Notes: generated from the sequence alone by a model not told the origin. A stretch of DNA of 53,126 bases from Prorocentrum cordatum (GCA_963575745.1 CAUYUJ010019355.1:50001-103126); one strand, 5' to 3'. Positions 1-10,859 are shown, counted from the stretch's first letter. A program made the numbers and translations.

Positions 1-480
1 CTGAGACCAAGAGTGCCCCAAGAGTATACGCCACCACCACCACCTCCATTCCTCCTCCCTCCTCTACTCTCCTCTTCTCCTCCTTCTTCTCTGGGAGAGG
101 GAAGGGGGTAAGGGAGGTTGTGGTGGCGTATATTCCTGGGCCCCGCAGCTTGGAGTCCCGCTGTAGGCAGCCCAGCAGAGCCACCACCCAAGGGTGCCAG
201 CCGAGGGTGTCAAGTGCCCCGCCACAGCATCGGAGGACGAGGCATGTGCATGTCCGCCGCCCCTGGCCAGGCCAGAGGCGCAGGATATTCACACATCTCG
301 TCGCCCGGTGCTGAACGAAAATGTCTGGACAGGCGCGGGGCTGGGCAACACAAGCCATCACGGGGTCCTTGGTGGCCACGCGCAATGATAGCCAGTCGCT
401 CCCACATCGCAGCATGCTGAGCCTTGTAAGAGAAGGCGACGCTGCACTACCATGAAGCTGCCAGCCGGACTGCCAAAACA
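1..480. other. no gene recognised; short CCA repeat
   Basis: A short CCA/CCT simple repeat lies near positions 28-70. Overlapping short reading frames occur in several frames on both strands but none has a recognisable motif. I see nothing else here. Confidence 0.5.
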
Positions 481-484
481 TGCG

Positions 485-840
485 CTTCGAAACCCTGCAG
501 CCCGTCCGAGAATCACAGAATGCAACCGCACGGGGATGAGACCCTGGGCACCAAAGGGCGCTGACTTGTGTTTCGAAATGCTGCAGCCCATCCTAAAATC
601 AGGATTTACTACTACATACGGCCACGAGAAACGGGACGCGCAAGGACACCAACTTGCACTCTTGAGGTGCTGCGGCCTCGTGAAGAAACGCGGTGCGCAG
701 CCGCGCCAGGCCATGCGAAACGGAACGCGCAAGGGCAGCGACTTGCGTCTTGGAGTGTTGATGCCCAGCCAAGAATCACTGCATCCAGGAGAGAGTAGGG
801 AGGAGGAGAGAGGAGAAGGAGGACGTGGAGGAGAACGAAG
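485..840. repeat. degenerate tandem repeat, about 88-bp period
   Basis: Four diverged copies of a segment reading roughly CTTCGAAATGCTGCAGCCC start near 485, 571, 661 and 749, with spacings of 86, 90 and 88 bases. Copies 3 and 4 are flanked by similar 'gaaacg..acgcgcaag' sequence. The repeat is ancient (many substitutions). The open frames crossing it share the repeat but show no known domain, so I read it as a minisatellite rather than a gene. Confidence 0.5.
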
Positions 841-2430
841 AGCAGGAGGCTTCCAGAGACCTCCAGCAGTCTCCGGAGGTCCTCGAAGATCTTGGAGGTC
901 CCCGAAGGCCCACGAAGGCCCCAGGAGACCCCTGGAGGCCCTCCAGAAACGCCCTAAAACATCAATCCTTGGACCTCGAACGTCGAGGAGGGACGAGAGA
1001 GGAGAGAGGAAGGAGGTAGGAGGGGGACCAGAGGAAGCCCAGGAGGCACGAGCGAGGCCGCAGGACACCCTCCCGCTCCCTGCCCTCTCCTCGTGAATGC
1101 CCGACAGGCATTCGGACCCAGTCCGTCCGGCGGGAGCCCCGTTCTGAAAAACAGCGGCTGGCAACCCCGCCAGCTGCAGACAGGGCCACGGCGCAGGGTC
1201 GCCGAGCTCCGGCAGGCGCCCCGCGAGCAAGCCCGCTCTCGTGGGAGAGAGGAGCCGCCTCCGCCCGTGCAGCCCTTTGCGCAACGCTTTGTGTACGTGC
1301 CCCCGGCCGCCAAGGAGGAGGCGCCAAGGAGCGCTTAGGCGTATGGCTTAGCGTAGCGTAGCGTAGCGTAGCGCCAAGGAGGAGGAGATGTCTCCAACGG
1401 GAGCCCCGCTTTGAAGTGCGCCGCCCCCTGCGGTGGAGCATTTTTTGTGGTTCCTCTCTGCAAGGGAAGAGAGGGAGGGGAGAGGCTGCGTCACGCGGAG
1501 GAATGCCGGGAAGGAGGGGAAGGGAGGAGAGGGAGGGGGGAGGGGCTGCGTCACGCGGAGGGTCAGCAGAAACAAGACATGCCGATATGGCTGTCCGCTC
1601 TGGAGAGCCTTCGTCTCCACTGCTGGATTCGCCTCGAAATCCTGGTCAAGGGGCACCCCAGCAGAGGCCCGTGGTGAATTCTATGCACTGCTGCGCTAGC
1701 CACGCTCGAGGGCCGCTGCGGCGGCGGTCCTCGCCAGGCGCGCCGACGCCCCGCGGGCTCGCGCCTCCTCGGCCGAGGCGAAGCCGCAGGCCGCTGCCAC
1801 CGACGCCACGGGCGGCAGGATGAGGACGCCATCAGGAATCCAGGGTCTGGAAGCCAGCGGAGCTCCTATCGTGCATCGGCCATGGACATCGCCGCCGCCC
1901 CCCATTGGATAGGGAATCCACCAGGGTCTGAAGCCTCCTGAGCCCATTCCTTAACGAATGCCCCCACCGTATCCTTGTGGATGTTGCACAATTCTACAAG
2001 CATGGCCGAACATTGAAGAAGTCACAGAAATCGTGGACAACCCTCCACTCATGCGCGCAACTGCTGGGAAGTGTTTGGGCGGCTGTGCGCGGCGCTGGTG
2101 CGGAAACCATATGCTGAAAACCAACCCCCGTCCGTCCCTGGACACTTGTAGGACGAACGTGCACACCGCTAGGGCGAGAGACACATTTGAAAAACAATGC
2201 GCCTTCCATACATGTTGCTTTTGACACCTTGAAAATTGATGTGCGTTGTGCTCAGGCAAAGACCACATTTTGAAAAGGGCACACCCTTCGCTCGTAGATT
2301 GACCCGTAGGAAAATTCAGGCATCAGCGACATCCATGTGGAGAAATGCGAGGCGAAATGTCTGGCCCGTCCAACTGACACAACTGGCGGCGCGGCCAGGA
2401 GAGCTTTTCATAAGGACGAGGGGTGGAAGA
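841..2430. other. GC-rich non-coding stretch with local duplications
   Basis: Contains a run of GCGTA units (about 1347-1371), a 61-base local duplication in which 'ggctgcgtcacgcggagg' recurs at about 1483 and 1544, and polypurine patches. No domain-bearing reading frame was found on either strand. Confidence 0.4.
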
Positions 2431-2645
2431 GGAGGAGGAGGTGGTGGAAGAGGAAGGAGGGGACACGACAACACTACAGAAAACGTCGCCTGAGGTCCCC
2501 AAACAGGGCCGAATCTCTGGGGAGGGAGGGGGAGGAGGGGGGGAACGGAGAAGTAAGAGAAGAAGGTGGAGCGGGAAAGGAGGAAGCAGGAGGAAAGGGG
2601 GGAGAAGAGATGGAAGGAGGAGGAGGAGGAGGAGGAGGATGATGA
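2431..2645. repeat. GGA-rich polypurine tract
   Basis: Imperfect GGA/GAA-rich sequence ending in a run of GGAGGA and GATGAT. It is one of few arrays in the window with the purines on the plus strand. Confidence 0.6.
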
Positions 2646-2726
2646 TGAGCGCTCGGCGGGGACCTGGTCTAGCCAGGGCGCATGCTTCACACCACACACA
2701 TCTCACGCAGCCCGTCACAGGCCGCT

Positions 2727-3443
2727 TCACGACAGCACCACCCACACGTGGAAGCCGAAGGCGAGGAAGACAATGATGAAGTAGACCCGCGCGAATGCTG
2801 CCCGCCGTGCGTAATACAACTGCCACTCCAGCAATACTCCCAAGGTATGTGGCGAGCTCACGCTTCTTGCAACCACCAGCAAGAGAGGGAATTGATACTA
2901 CACACAACGCGAAACACCAAGCTGAAATACTGTACCAAAGCCGCCAGCCATGACCACCACACCGCACAATGCCGCGCGTCAACGCGCGAGCATACATGAT
3001 GAAGAACACCGCCAGCACCAGCACGACAACGAAGAAGAGCCAGGATGCGAATGACACGCAGAAAGCCTAGGCCGAAGGCCACATCCACATCGCGACAACG
3101 CACACATGACTCCACCAGCCGCCGATACGGCACAAGGGCACACCAGGCCCTGGGCGAGGGGAATGCTAGCCGCCACGGCTCGTCCCTCGCCCTGCATCAA
3201 AAAGCACTGAGCCAACTCCCACCAGAAAATCAACTGAACAAAACCAATCCAGTGGAAATGAGCCCAGCCCCGCAAATAATAACAAAAACGCCTCGAACAA
3301 AGTACCGGCATGATGAGCACACCGTGCAACTGCACGCCCAGCAGCCCGCCAGCTAAGTAGCACAGCCCCATGAACACGAGGAAGACCACCTGGAAGGCGA
3401 AGAGCTGCAGCATGCAATCGAAGTGGGAGGCATACGAATTCAA
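2727..3443 (-). pseudogene. possible multi-pass membrane protein gene, fragmented or intron-split
   Basis: No family recognised. On the minus strand three hydrophobic segments lie close together in different frames: one near 3380-3430 (contains FQVVFLVFMGLCYLAGG), one near 2990-3057 (contains WLFFVVVLVLAVFFIMY), and one near 2740-2785 (contains VYFIIVFLAFGFHVWVVL) ending at a stop at 2727-2729. The last piece is preceded in frame by a polar helix-like stretch (LLEWQLYYARR), which looks like true coding sequence rather than noise. The frame changes could be introns or decay; I could not place splice sites with confidence. Alternatively these are chance hydrophobic frames in a GC-rich strand. 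Confidence 0.3.
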
Positions 3444-3563
3444 CCCGGCGTTGCCAGGAGCACCTGGACCTCAAGCAGCAGGGGGCGGCGCACCACCCCA
3501 CATTAAGCCCCGGGACGACGGCCGAGCGGCGCTGCGGGGGGCCACTCGAGCCGACGTGGCTTG

Positions 3564-3606
3564 AGAGGAGGAGGAGGAGGAGGAGGAGGAGGAGGAGGAG
3601 GAGGAG
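3564..3606. repeat. (GGA)n microsatellite
   Basis: Near-perfect GGA/GAG triplet run of about 43 bases. Confidence 0.85.
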
Positions 3607-3950
3607 CAGTAGCAAGACCAGAGTCCGCCGACTCCGGCCTGGCGGGTGCGACAGCGTGTGTGATGACTGGCTGCCCCCCTCCCCCTTCCAAGACGAAGCC
3701 AAGACCAAGATAAAATCGGGCGATGATAAACCGAGGATCTATGAGATCCCGCGGTTCTGGAGGATGTCGTGGGCGCCAGGGCCTTCACAGAGCGTTCTGG
3801 GACGCTTTGGGAACGTTCCGGAACGCTCTGGAACGGATTTATCCTCGTCACGGACTTATCCTCGTCCGAACCCCGTCAGACCCTTCCCCTTTCCTCCTCC
3901 CACAAGGACCAAAATCTCGCTTAAGGAGGGGATCCGGGCTCCTCGGCGCA
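3607..3950. other. no gene recognised; paired GGAACG motifs
   Basis: Holds several GAACG/CGTTC motifs around 3780-3835 (including GGAACGTTCC) and a doubled 'ttatcctcgtc' near 3840-3870. Nothing else recognised. Confidence 0.35.
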
Positions 3951-4515
3951 CCCCAGCGCTTTCAAATCTACACTCCGTGGCCTCGAAGACGTTCCAAGAC
4001 GGCCCCGAATCGCCAACCAATTGACCCAAGACGCCTACGATGGCTCCAGGACGCCCCAAGACGCCTTCACGACGCCCCAAGAGAGGCCCAAGAGCTTTCC
4101 CATGAGGGCCTCGAGGGGCAAGAATTAATGGTTCTCCCTAAGCGTTTCATTGTTTCTGGGGTTATCGTCTTCTCGAGCTTCCGACGCTCCAAAATGGCCC
4201 AAGAGGCCCCATAGACCGCCCCAGAACTGCCGAAGAGGCCTCTGCGAAGGCCCCAGGACAGCCCAAAAGGTTTCCAAGACGGCCCATAGAGAGGCCCAAG
4301 ACGGCCAAATATCGCCCAAAAGGCCCCACGAAGCCCCCAAGCGGCCCAACATAGATAGGTCCACAATAAGCCCCAAGAGGCCCGAAAGAGGCCCGAAATA
4401 GGCCCCAAAACAGCCCCGATGACGTTTCAAAACTGTCCCCAAGAGGCTCCACCAGCCCCCCAAACAGCTCTCACGGCGCCCACACAAGTCCCCAAATAGT
4501 GCCCAGGAAGCCCCC
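3951..4515. repeat. degenerate CCCAAGAGGCC minisatellite, copy 1
   Basis: A quasi-tandem field of 10-12-base units of the form GGCCCCAAGA / GCCCCAAGACG, broken by short unrelated patches. The same unit dominates 11690-11935 and 42235-42390. Translated on the minus strand it gives W/G/L-rich peptides of repeated LFW/GASW type with no known domain, so I treat it as a dispersed minisatellite family. Confidence 0.5.
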
Positions 4516-4841
4516 AACGCATCAACCGTGGACTCCGCGCCTCTTCTGGGGGTCGGCTGAATGGCTTCAGCCTCTTCGAAGAGGGGACGGCAAGACGAAA
4601 ATGACGACGAAGACGAAAAGAGGACGGCGAAGACGAAGACGACGAAGACGAGGAGCCAGGGAACGAGCGGGGAGAGAAAAGGACTGCACAGAGCAAGCTC
4701 GGGCGCAATGGCTCCTACTGCCAGCGCGAAACGGTGAACAGGCAGCCCTTGGAGAAGAGGAGGCCGACTCGATGCTGCACCCGTCGCCAGAGGAGGAGCA
4801 AAAGCATCCTGATCCCGAGGGCGCCCATGCTCATGAAAACG

Positions 4842-5982
4842 TCAAATCAAGTCGGAGAGCCTGCCGACCATCGCGGTGACCTCCTGCTCGGGGATGCGCC
4901 ACCGCGCGAATAAGGCAAGGACGGGCTCGAACGTGAACTCCGGCAACTCCGAGCCCTTGATCCAGAAGAGCTCACAGGTGCCCCCCTTGGACGAGGGGTG
5001 GACCAGGTCCTGGTAGCCGTTGACCCGAGCCTGTGATCCGAAACCTGGCATTGGTAACGAGGCTCAGCATGTCCTCCCAGAGGCGGCTGCCAGCCCTGTG
5101 CTTGGCCCTCACGTCGATGGGCAAGTCCTGACGCCCGCGGAGAGGGCATGACGAGGAGGTACGCGGGCCCTGCCAGCTCTGAAATCTGTCACTCATGGAC
5201 TCGGAAAAACTCCTCACCCCGGCAGCATTCGAGAAGGTGGGGCCGTAACTCTTGGATGCTCCCGTCAGCTGTGGTGTGGCTGAGGCAAATAGATACGCAG
5301 GGACCATCGGGCAAAGGAACTGCTCAAAGTGCGCCGTCTTCTGCACGCTCGTGATGCACCTCGGGAAAGTGCCGCGTTTGCAATCGTTGATGGCGGACAA
5401 ATCACCACTGGCAGGAGGGTTCGCGCTGCCGACCGAACCAGCAGGACGATGACCAACGCCATCACGTTGAATGAGCTTCTTGAGCTCGCGAACCTCCTGG
5501 GTCAAGGCCTTAACCGAGCCCTCGAGTTGCTCAGTCTTGTTGGGGGCACCGAAGGCAGCCCAGGGGTCCTGGCGAGGTTGACCATTGGCGTCAGCACCAC
5601 TTCCCATCACAGCATCCTGGTTGGGGACCTGGATCGACTCGAGCATGGCTTCGATCGCTGCCATAGGAGCGTCACCTTGTGTCTTGTAGCTGGCGAACTC
5701 AAACATGATGGAGTTGCTCGTTGCATCGATCTGCATTGCAACCTTCGTGCTCACTGAGCGAGGCAGAGAGCGCATCGGTGATGGCTGGCGCGTGACGTGC
5801 TAGGCGATGTGAGCGTAGTCCAGCTTGGTGTAGTCAACGAACGAGGTGGAGCCTTCACCCGACTCATTCTGACCTTCGCTTCCAGAACCTGATCTGCTGC
5901 GGTCATCCCTCTCAGAAGAAATCGAACGTGGACGTCGGGGCGAGGAATGACGACGGCATGGACGATCACGGCGACGGCTCAC
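4842..5982 (-). pseudogene. broken intronless gene copy: SR-rich head, coiled coil, unknown C-terminal domain
   Basis: Family not recognised. Reading from an ATG at 5982, the first 60 codons encode an Arg/Ser-rich head (RSRSGSGSEG) and end at an in-frame TAG (5800-5802). The same frame reopens at once and runs 267 codons from the ATG at 5775 to 4972. It contains a charged, probably coiled-coil stretch (VKALTQEVRELKKLIQRD) and a globular-looking part (RAKHRAGSRLWEDML). A one-base frame change near 5020-5045 leads to a final segment with WIKGSELPEFTFEPVLAL ending at 4842. With a spliced-leader relic about 300 bases upstream on the same strand and no visible intron, this looks like a reinserted processed mRNA. 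It could instead be an old retroelement ORF1. No 3' poly(A) tract is visible. Confidence 0.45.
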
Positions 5983-6285
5983 GACTGGCGTCGCAGAGGC
6001 CAGGAACGCCTCTTCGGTCGACTCCTAGGCAGCACGACGGTCTCGCCTCTTTCCCATCGCGGACGGAGTGGCCGTGAAGGAATTCCGACGCATCACTGCC
6101 AGCCCCAGGATCTGGAAACCCCTCAGTTTGCCCAGTCCTGGCAGTGCGCCACCACAAGAGGTAGCAGTGGCCAGAACGGACATGCATTGGCGCACGCAGT
6201 GGATGTCGAGGCCTGTTCTCGGAAAGGGACGCAGAGCCTCCCCTCGGCAGCGTCCAAGCTCGAAGCGCTGGGGAAGCGTTTCGAA

Positions 6286-6300
6286 CTTGAGCCAAAATGG
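6286..6300 (-). other. spliced-leader relic (15-nt 3' part of DinoSL)
   Basis: On the minus strand this reads CCATTTTGGCTCAAG, an exact match to the last 15 bases of the 22-nt dinoflagellate spliced leader. The upstream bases do not match. Known: relics of exactly this extent arise when an old leader, reinserted in the genome, is itself trans-spliced at its internal AG. It lies about 300 bases upstream of the minus-strand ORF that begins at 5982. Confidence 0.6.
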
Positions 6301-6670
6301 TTTGGGCCAGAATCGAGGAGGAGGAAGCAGGAGGCAGCAGGGAGGACGGAGGAGGGAGGGGGAGGCAGGTGGAGGCAGGAAGGAGGAGGGAGGAGCTCAT
6401 TACGCGGAAGACGGATGGAGGAGGGGGGGGCCCGAGGCAGAAGGCAGGAGGGAGGAAGGAGGAAGGAGGAAGGAGGAATTCCGGAGGGAGGATGGAGGAT
6501 GGCCTCGCCTCATGGCTCCGCGGGCGTCTCGCCGACGGTGACCGCCGCGGCCATCCTCTGGTCGCCCATCACGAGCTTGCCGGCGGCCGCGGCCTGCGGC
6601 TCCGCGGCCGACCGCTGCGTCGGCTCCGCCAGAGGGGGGGCGGGAGCTTCACCCGACGACTCCGTGCAGG
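6301..6670. other. purine-rich GGAGGAAG stretch, no gene recognised
   Basis: Imperfect GGAGG/AAGGA repeats from about 6310 to 6490, then GC-rich sequence. Open frames here are low in complexity. Confidence 0.4.
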
Positions 6671-6825
6671 GCAGTTTTTAACACATAGGATTTTAAAAAA
6701 ATATTGGATTTAAATACATGACTAATTTATGAGTAAATTTATGCATGAACTCATCTATGTGTTTAATGCTAAATCCCTACATTTTTAATACATGATCCGC
6801 ACGCGGAGCATGCATTAAAAACGGC
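6671..6825. mobile_element. AT-rich MITE-like palindromic block
   Basis: A block of about 155 bases is strikingly AT-rich in a GC-rich neighbourhood. It starts GCAGTTTTTAA and ends TTAAAAACGGC, so its ends are inverted repeats matching at 10 of 11 bases. The right half holds a near-palindrome (6782-6800 against 6802-6820, about 16 of 19 bases paired). No clear target duplication was found, so the MITE call is tentative. Confidence 0.35.
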
Positions 6826-6847
6826 ACTGTAGCCATTGTGGCTCAAG
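6826..6847 (+). other. near-complete dinoflagellate spliced-leader sequence
   Basis: Matches the 22-nt DinoSL consensus at 20 positions; the core reads AGCCATTGTGGCTCAAG. The differences are C to T at position 3 and T to G at position 13. The next bases are GTGAG, which would serve as a splice donor, so this might be a diverged SL RNA gene; more likely it is the 5' end of a reinserted mRNA. No downstream ORF could be tied to it. Confidence 0.65.
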
Positions 6848-7560
6848 GTGAGATGCTGAAGGTCCATCCACCGCCCCACCGCTGCCCGCTCGAGCGCACA
6901 CGCCGCCTGGGGCCCCAGTGCAGCGCGCTCGAGGCTACCTCGCCCCGCCTGCTTGCAGGCGGCCCCCGACGACACGGGTGTGCGAGCCTGGCGGCTTGTC
7001 CAACGAAGGAAGCTCGCACCCCCTCTCCCAGGAACCTGCCCCGACCACCTCGGAATGAAGGAGGCCCCAGCGACGAACCCCGACGGACTCGCCTGAACCA
7101 AAGAGGCTCCACGAGCGGAGCCTCGACAAGGCCCACAGATCATCAACAACCTTCCTGTCGTCTTCACCCTCCTCACTCTCCTCCTAACTTTAAGTCGGGC
7201 CTGTCCCCCTACAGGCCGATCTTCCAGGAGAAATTGAAAACATTCGCAAAATAATCAAAAATAACCAAAAAATACTCCAAAAATCGTACCCCGACTATTT
7301 TGTTTACTATTGCTGAACATTCCTCCTGTAGAGGGACAGGCCCGACTTCATCCTAATTCTCACCGTCGCTTTCAATTCATCCTCTTCCTCCTTCTCCCTC
7401 CTTCTCAGGGGGTCGACGGAAGGGCGTCAGCAGAAAAGCTTCGCCGGGGGGGCCTCCGGAGACCCCTCTGGAGGCCCTGGGGAGCGAGGAAGCAAAGGAG
7501 GAGCTGCAGCCGACCAACGGGACAACGCTGCCGTGGGCACCCGTCACAAGAAGAGAGCGT
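6848..7560. other. no gene recognised
   Basis: Follows the spliced-leader-like sequence. Open frames on both strands up to 141 codons show no recognisable domain. A short AT-rich patch with 'aaaataaccaaaaaata' lies at about 7235-7310. Confidence 0.35.
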
Positions 7561-7630
7561 TCCCTCTCGCTGCGAGGTGGGGATTTATCCAGATCCACCG
7601 CCCGGGAACCGACGTCCTGGTGCCTCAGCG

Positions 7631-7690
7631 GGCGGTGGATATGGATACATTTCGGCCCCCGGGCGCCCGAATATGTCCATATCCACCGCC
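7631..7690. repeat. inverted repeat (hairpin), arms about 24 bp
   Basis: Left arm 7631-7655 begins GGCGGTGGATATGGA and right arm 7667-7690 is its reverse complement, perfect over the outer 15 bases and then offset by one base. The 11-base loop is GC-rich and itself partly palindromic. Related sequence (ATCCAGATCCACCGCCCGGG) also occurs at about 7587-7606. Confidence 0.6.
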
Positions 7691-8026
7691 TGTCGAGGCT
7701 CCGACACTGACCCTCCAGGCGGTGGTCATGTATAACTTCCCGCCTCGGATCTCACTGGTGCCGACACAGCATAGTGCTCACGCGGTGCGCGGGAAGAGTG
7801 CCGGGCCGAGGGGCGCGGCATGCGAGCAAGAGGGTGCGCGTCCTGGATCTCCAGGGTTGGTTACCGCGAGCGTAAAAGCACCGTTGTGCAGGCGATCCCT
7901 GCGCAAGCTCGTTCTGCAAGTCCAACAGTCATGGTCGCTCCATGGGTAGAACTGCCCTCGTGGCTTTGAGGCAGCTGTGCCCTGCTTGTTTGGACCGCGG
8001 CAGCCACGTGTTCCCTGCGACGTCCC

Positions 8027-8126
8027 NNNNNNNNNNNNNNNNNNNNNNNNNNNNNNNNNNNNNNNNNNNNNNNNNNNNNNNNNNNNNNNNNNNNNNNNNN
8101 NNNNNNNNNNNNNNNNNNNNNNNNNN
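8027..8126. other. assembly gap of 100 N
   Basis: Exactly 100 undetermined bases, a usual placeholder for a gap of unknown size. It directly abuts an ACT triplet array, which probably caused the break. Confidence 0.99.
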
Positions 8127-8198
8127 ACTACTACTACTACTACTACTGTTACTACTACTACTGCTACTACTACCACTACTACTACGACTACTATGACG

Positions 8199-8233
<35 letters not shown>

Positions 8234-8440
8234 GACTACTACTGCTACTGCTACTACTGACACCAAACATGATAGAACTACAGGCATTGCTACCACCACT
8301 ATACTGATATCTCTATGGCTACAGCTATTGCTATTACTACTATCAATCATGATACGACTACTACAACGAGTACCACCACCACTGCTACTACGAGTACTAG
8401 CACCAGTACTAGTACTAGTCTTGATAATACTGCTAGTCCT
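8127..8440. repeat. (ACT)n trinucleotide array
   Basis: Imperfect ACT/CTA triplets with substitutions to GCT, ACG and ACC; the 5' end is cut by the assembly gap. Confidence 0.9.
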
Positions 8441-8443
8441 CCA

Positions 8444-8700
8444 GAGGGGTGTGCGCAAAGGACCCTTAGGTGGCGTTCCCTGTGGGGCCAGGGCCACGAT
8501 CCTCGAGAGGGGTATGCCAAAATGAACCTTCGGTGGAGCTCCCTGTGGGGCCAGGGCCACGATCCTCGAGAAGGGGTGTCCCGAAATAAAGCTTCGGTGA
8601 AGCTCCCTGTGGAGCCAGGGCCACGATCCTCGAGAGGGGTGTGCCGAAATGAGGCTTCGGTGGAGCTCCCTGTGGGGCCACGAAACGAATGAGGGGTGTG
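8444..8700. repeat. 64-bp tandem repeat, four copies
   Basis: Units begin AGGGGTGTG and start at 8444, 8508, 8572 and 8635, with a partial fifth at 8692. Each of the first three ends with GGGCCACGATCCTCGAG and all carry CTCCCTGTGG or a close variant. Unit lengths are 64, 64, 63 and 57. Both strands are open across it, giving repeat peptides, but no known domain. Confidence 0.85.
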
Positions 8701-8918
8701 CCAGCATGCGCGCGGTGGGCGCATGCGAGCGCAGCCACTGGCGCCCCCTGATGCCTCTTGGGGCCTTCGGCGGGACACGTGCAACCAAAGCAACCACCTG
8801 CGGGCGTTGCGAGGGAGGGGGTCCGCACGCAACCGCGCTCGCGCTCGAGCGTTGCGCGGTTGCGTTGCGTCCCCCCCCCCCCGCGCGCGCAACTCCTCCC
8901 GGGGCACTAGCAACACGT
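8701..8918. other. GC-rich spacer with C12 run
   Basis: Holds a C12 homopolymer at 8871-8882 followed by CGCGCG. No gene recognised. Confidence 0.4.
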
Positions 8919-8938
8919 CCTCATCATCATCAACAACA

Positions 8939-8970
<32 letters not shown>

Positions 8971-9252
8971 GACGACGACGACGACGACTACTACTACTAC
9001 TACAGGAAAACAACAACAGCAACAACAACAACCACCACCACCACCACAACAACAAAAACGACAACGGCAACGACAACGACAACAACCACAACCACAACAA
9101 CGACAACGACGACGACAACGACAACAACATCGACGACAACAATAACAGCAACAACAACAGCAACAACCGTAACAACGACAACAACAACCACAACCGCTAC
9201 CACAACAACAACAAGCATCATAACAACAACAACAACAACAACAACAACACAT

Positions 9253-9290
<38 letters not shown>

Positions 9291-9530
9291 CGACAACGAC
9301 AACGACAACAACAGCAACAACAACAGCCACAACCACAACCACAATAACCACAACCACAACAACAACCACAACAACAACTACCACCACGACAACAACAACG
9401 ACAACAGCAACAACAACGAGGACGACGACGACGACGACGACCACGACGACAACGACACCGACAACGACAACCATAATAACCATAACAGCAGCAGCAACAA
9501 CAACAGCAACAAAAGCAGCAGCAATAAGAA
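8919..9530. repeat. ACT / CAA / ACG triplet array
   Basis: About 600 bases of triplet repeats, first CAT and ACT, then CAA with CAG, CCA, ACG variants. Long frames through it encode homopolymer-like peptides and are not genes. Confidence 0.9.
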
Positions 9531-9539
9531 TCATGTTAA

Positions 9540-10080
9540 GACTGATCGCTCCTATCTGCCCGCCCGCTTTGTCTTCCTTACCTGCCACGTGCATTTAGCG
9601 CAGCCACTGAAACAGGAGAAGAGAAACCGAACGGAACGGTGAGGGAAAAAGATGGAGCACGAGAGAAATTAGCGGGAGGGGGGCCAGGAGCGGAAAACAC
9701 GTGGCAGAATGTCCGAGACGGGGAGTCCTCAGCTCACACATTTGATTATGGAAGTTCCTCATACCAAGTCCAGGGAGCTGTGTGTGTGTGGATGGATGAT
9801 CTTCAGAGCCTCAATGATGCCCTGGAGGTAGCAGACGGCACTGGGTGAGAGCACGAAGGGTAGCCTTCATGCATGTATTTCCGTTGTGCAGTTTGTCCGA
9901 GAATGCTGAGGCGAAAGGCGCGTGGGAGCACGGCTTGCACGTCTCGAAGTATGTACTCTACGCATCCCCAGTTCACTGCTCTGGGTGTGTCGCCTATTTT
10001 GCCTAAGAGAGCGGTGCACGCATGAGATGTCGAGGCAGCTTACCACGCACGGCGCAGGCATCTGTGTCCAGAGACTGCCT
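9540..10080. other. no gene recognised
   Basis: Unique-looking sequence between the CAA array and a purine-rich tract. Contains a short TG repeat near 9780-9790. Nothing supported. Confidence 0.35.
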
Positions 10081-10087
10081 GGAAGCG

Positions 10088-10270
10088 AGAGGAGGGAGGA
10101 GAAGGGAGGGAGGAGGGAGAAAGGGAGGAAGCGGGAGGAGAAGGAGAAGGGAGGGAGGAGAAAGAAAGGGAGGAGGGAGGAGGGAGGAGGGAGGAGGGAG
10201 GGAGGAAGGAGGGAGGGGGAAAGGAGGAGGGAGAAAGGGAGGAACGCAGGAGAAGGACAAGATCCTCCTC
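10088..10270. repeat. GGGAGGA polypurine tract
   Basis: Imperfect GGGAGGA/GGAGAA repeats with almost no pyrimidines over about 170 bases. Confidence 0.75.
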
Positions 10271-10399
10271 TCCCTCCTCCCTCCACCATCCACCCCACGA
10301 GAGAACACTGCCCGCGCCCCTGCCTACGCTGCATCAACCTCCATTCCATCCCCGCCAGTCTCCAGGCCCTCCCGCTCGCGCGGCCCCCCGCGCCCGCGG

Positions 10400-10500
10400 C
10401 GGAGGAGCCAAGCGATGGGGCCGGCAAAGCGCGCCAGGAACTCGAAGGGGCCGCCGTTAGAGGCGTTGGCGTTCTGCATCACGACGTCGACCTGCCCCGC
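10400..10500 (-). pseudogene. possible short-chain dehydrogenase exon fragment
   Basis: One minus-strand frame reads GQVDVVMQNANASNGGPF, resembling the short-chain dehydrogenase/reductase segment that holds the structural NNAG motif. The nucleotide-binding glycine motif and the YxxxK active site are not visible nearby, so this is at most one exon or a fragment. Weak call from a single motif. Confidence 0.2.
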
Positions 10501-10737
10501 AGCTTTCGAAGCCCAAGATTTTCGCAAGGATCGGGAGGCTTTCGGCCTCTCTTGGAGGGGGGGCTGTCCGCATGCTTCCACATCTTTCCACGGGTTCGTG
10601 GAGGGCTCTGCAGGATTCCAAAAAATTCCTGACGGGAGGGAGCAGGGAGGAGGAACGCCCAGGGATGCGAGTTGTCCATCTCTTCTACTTGTTCCTTTAT
10701 GGGACGCGCGGGGACGGGAGGAAGGTTTACATATACA

Positions 10738-10772
10738 CATATATATATATATACACACACACATACTTAGCT
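10738..10772. repeat. TA/CA dinucleotide microsatellite
   Basis: Alternating TATATA followed by CACACA. Confidence 0.9.
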
Positions 10773-10859
10773 CCTCGCCGCACGACCAAGCGTGTCGGTC
10801 AGGCGGTCTGGACATTTCGCCTGAGCCTTCCTCACGATATGTTATCCTGAAGCTTGATA

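Noticed and set aside
4180-4205. Spliced-leader-like CCAAAATGGC
   Set aside because: Ten bases only, explained by the CCCAAGAGGCC minisatellite context.
8347-9594. 415-codon minus frame, poly-V/C
   Set aside because: Product of CAA/ACT triplets and the 64-bp tandem repeat.
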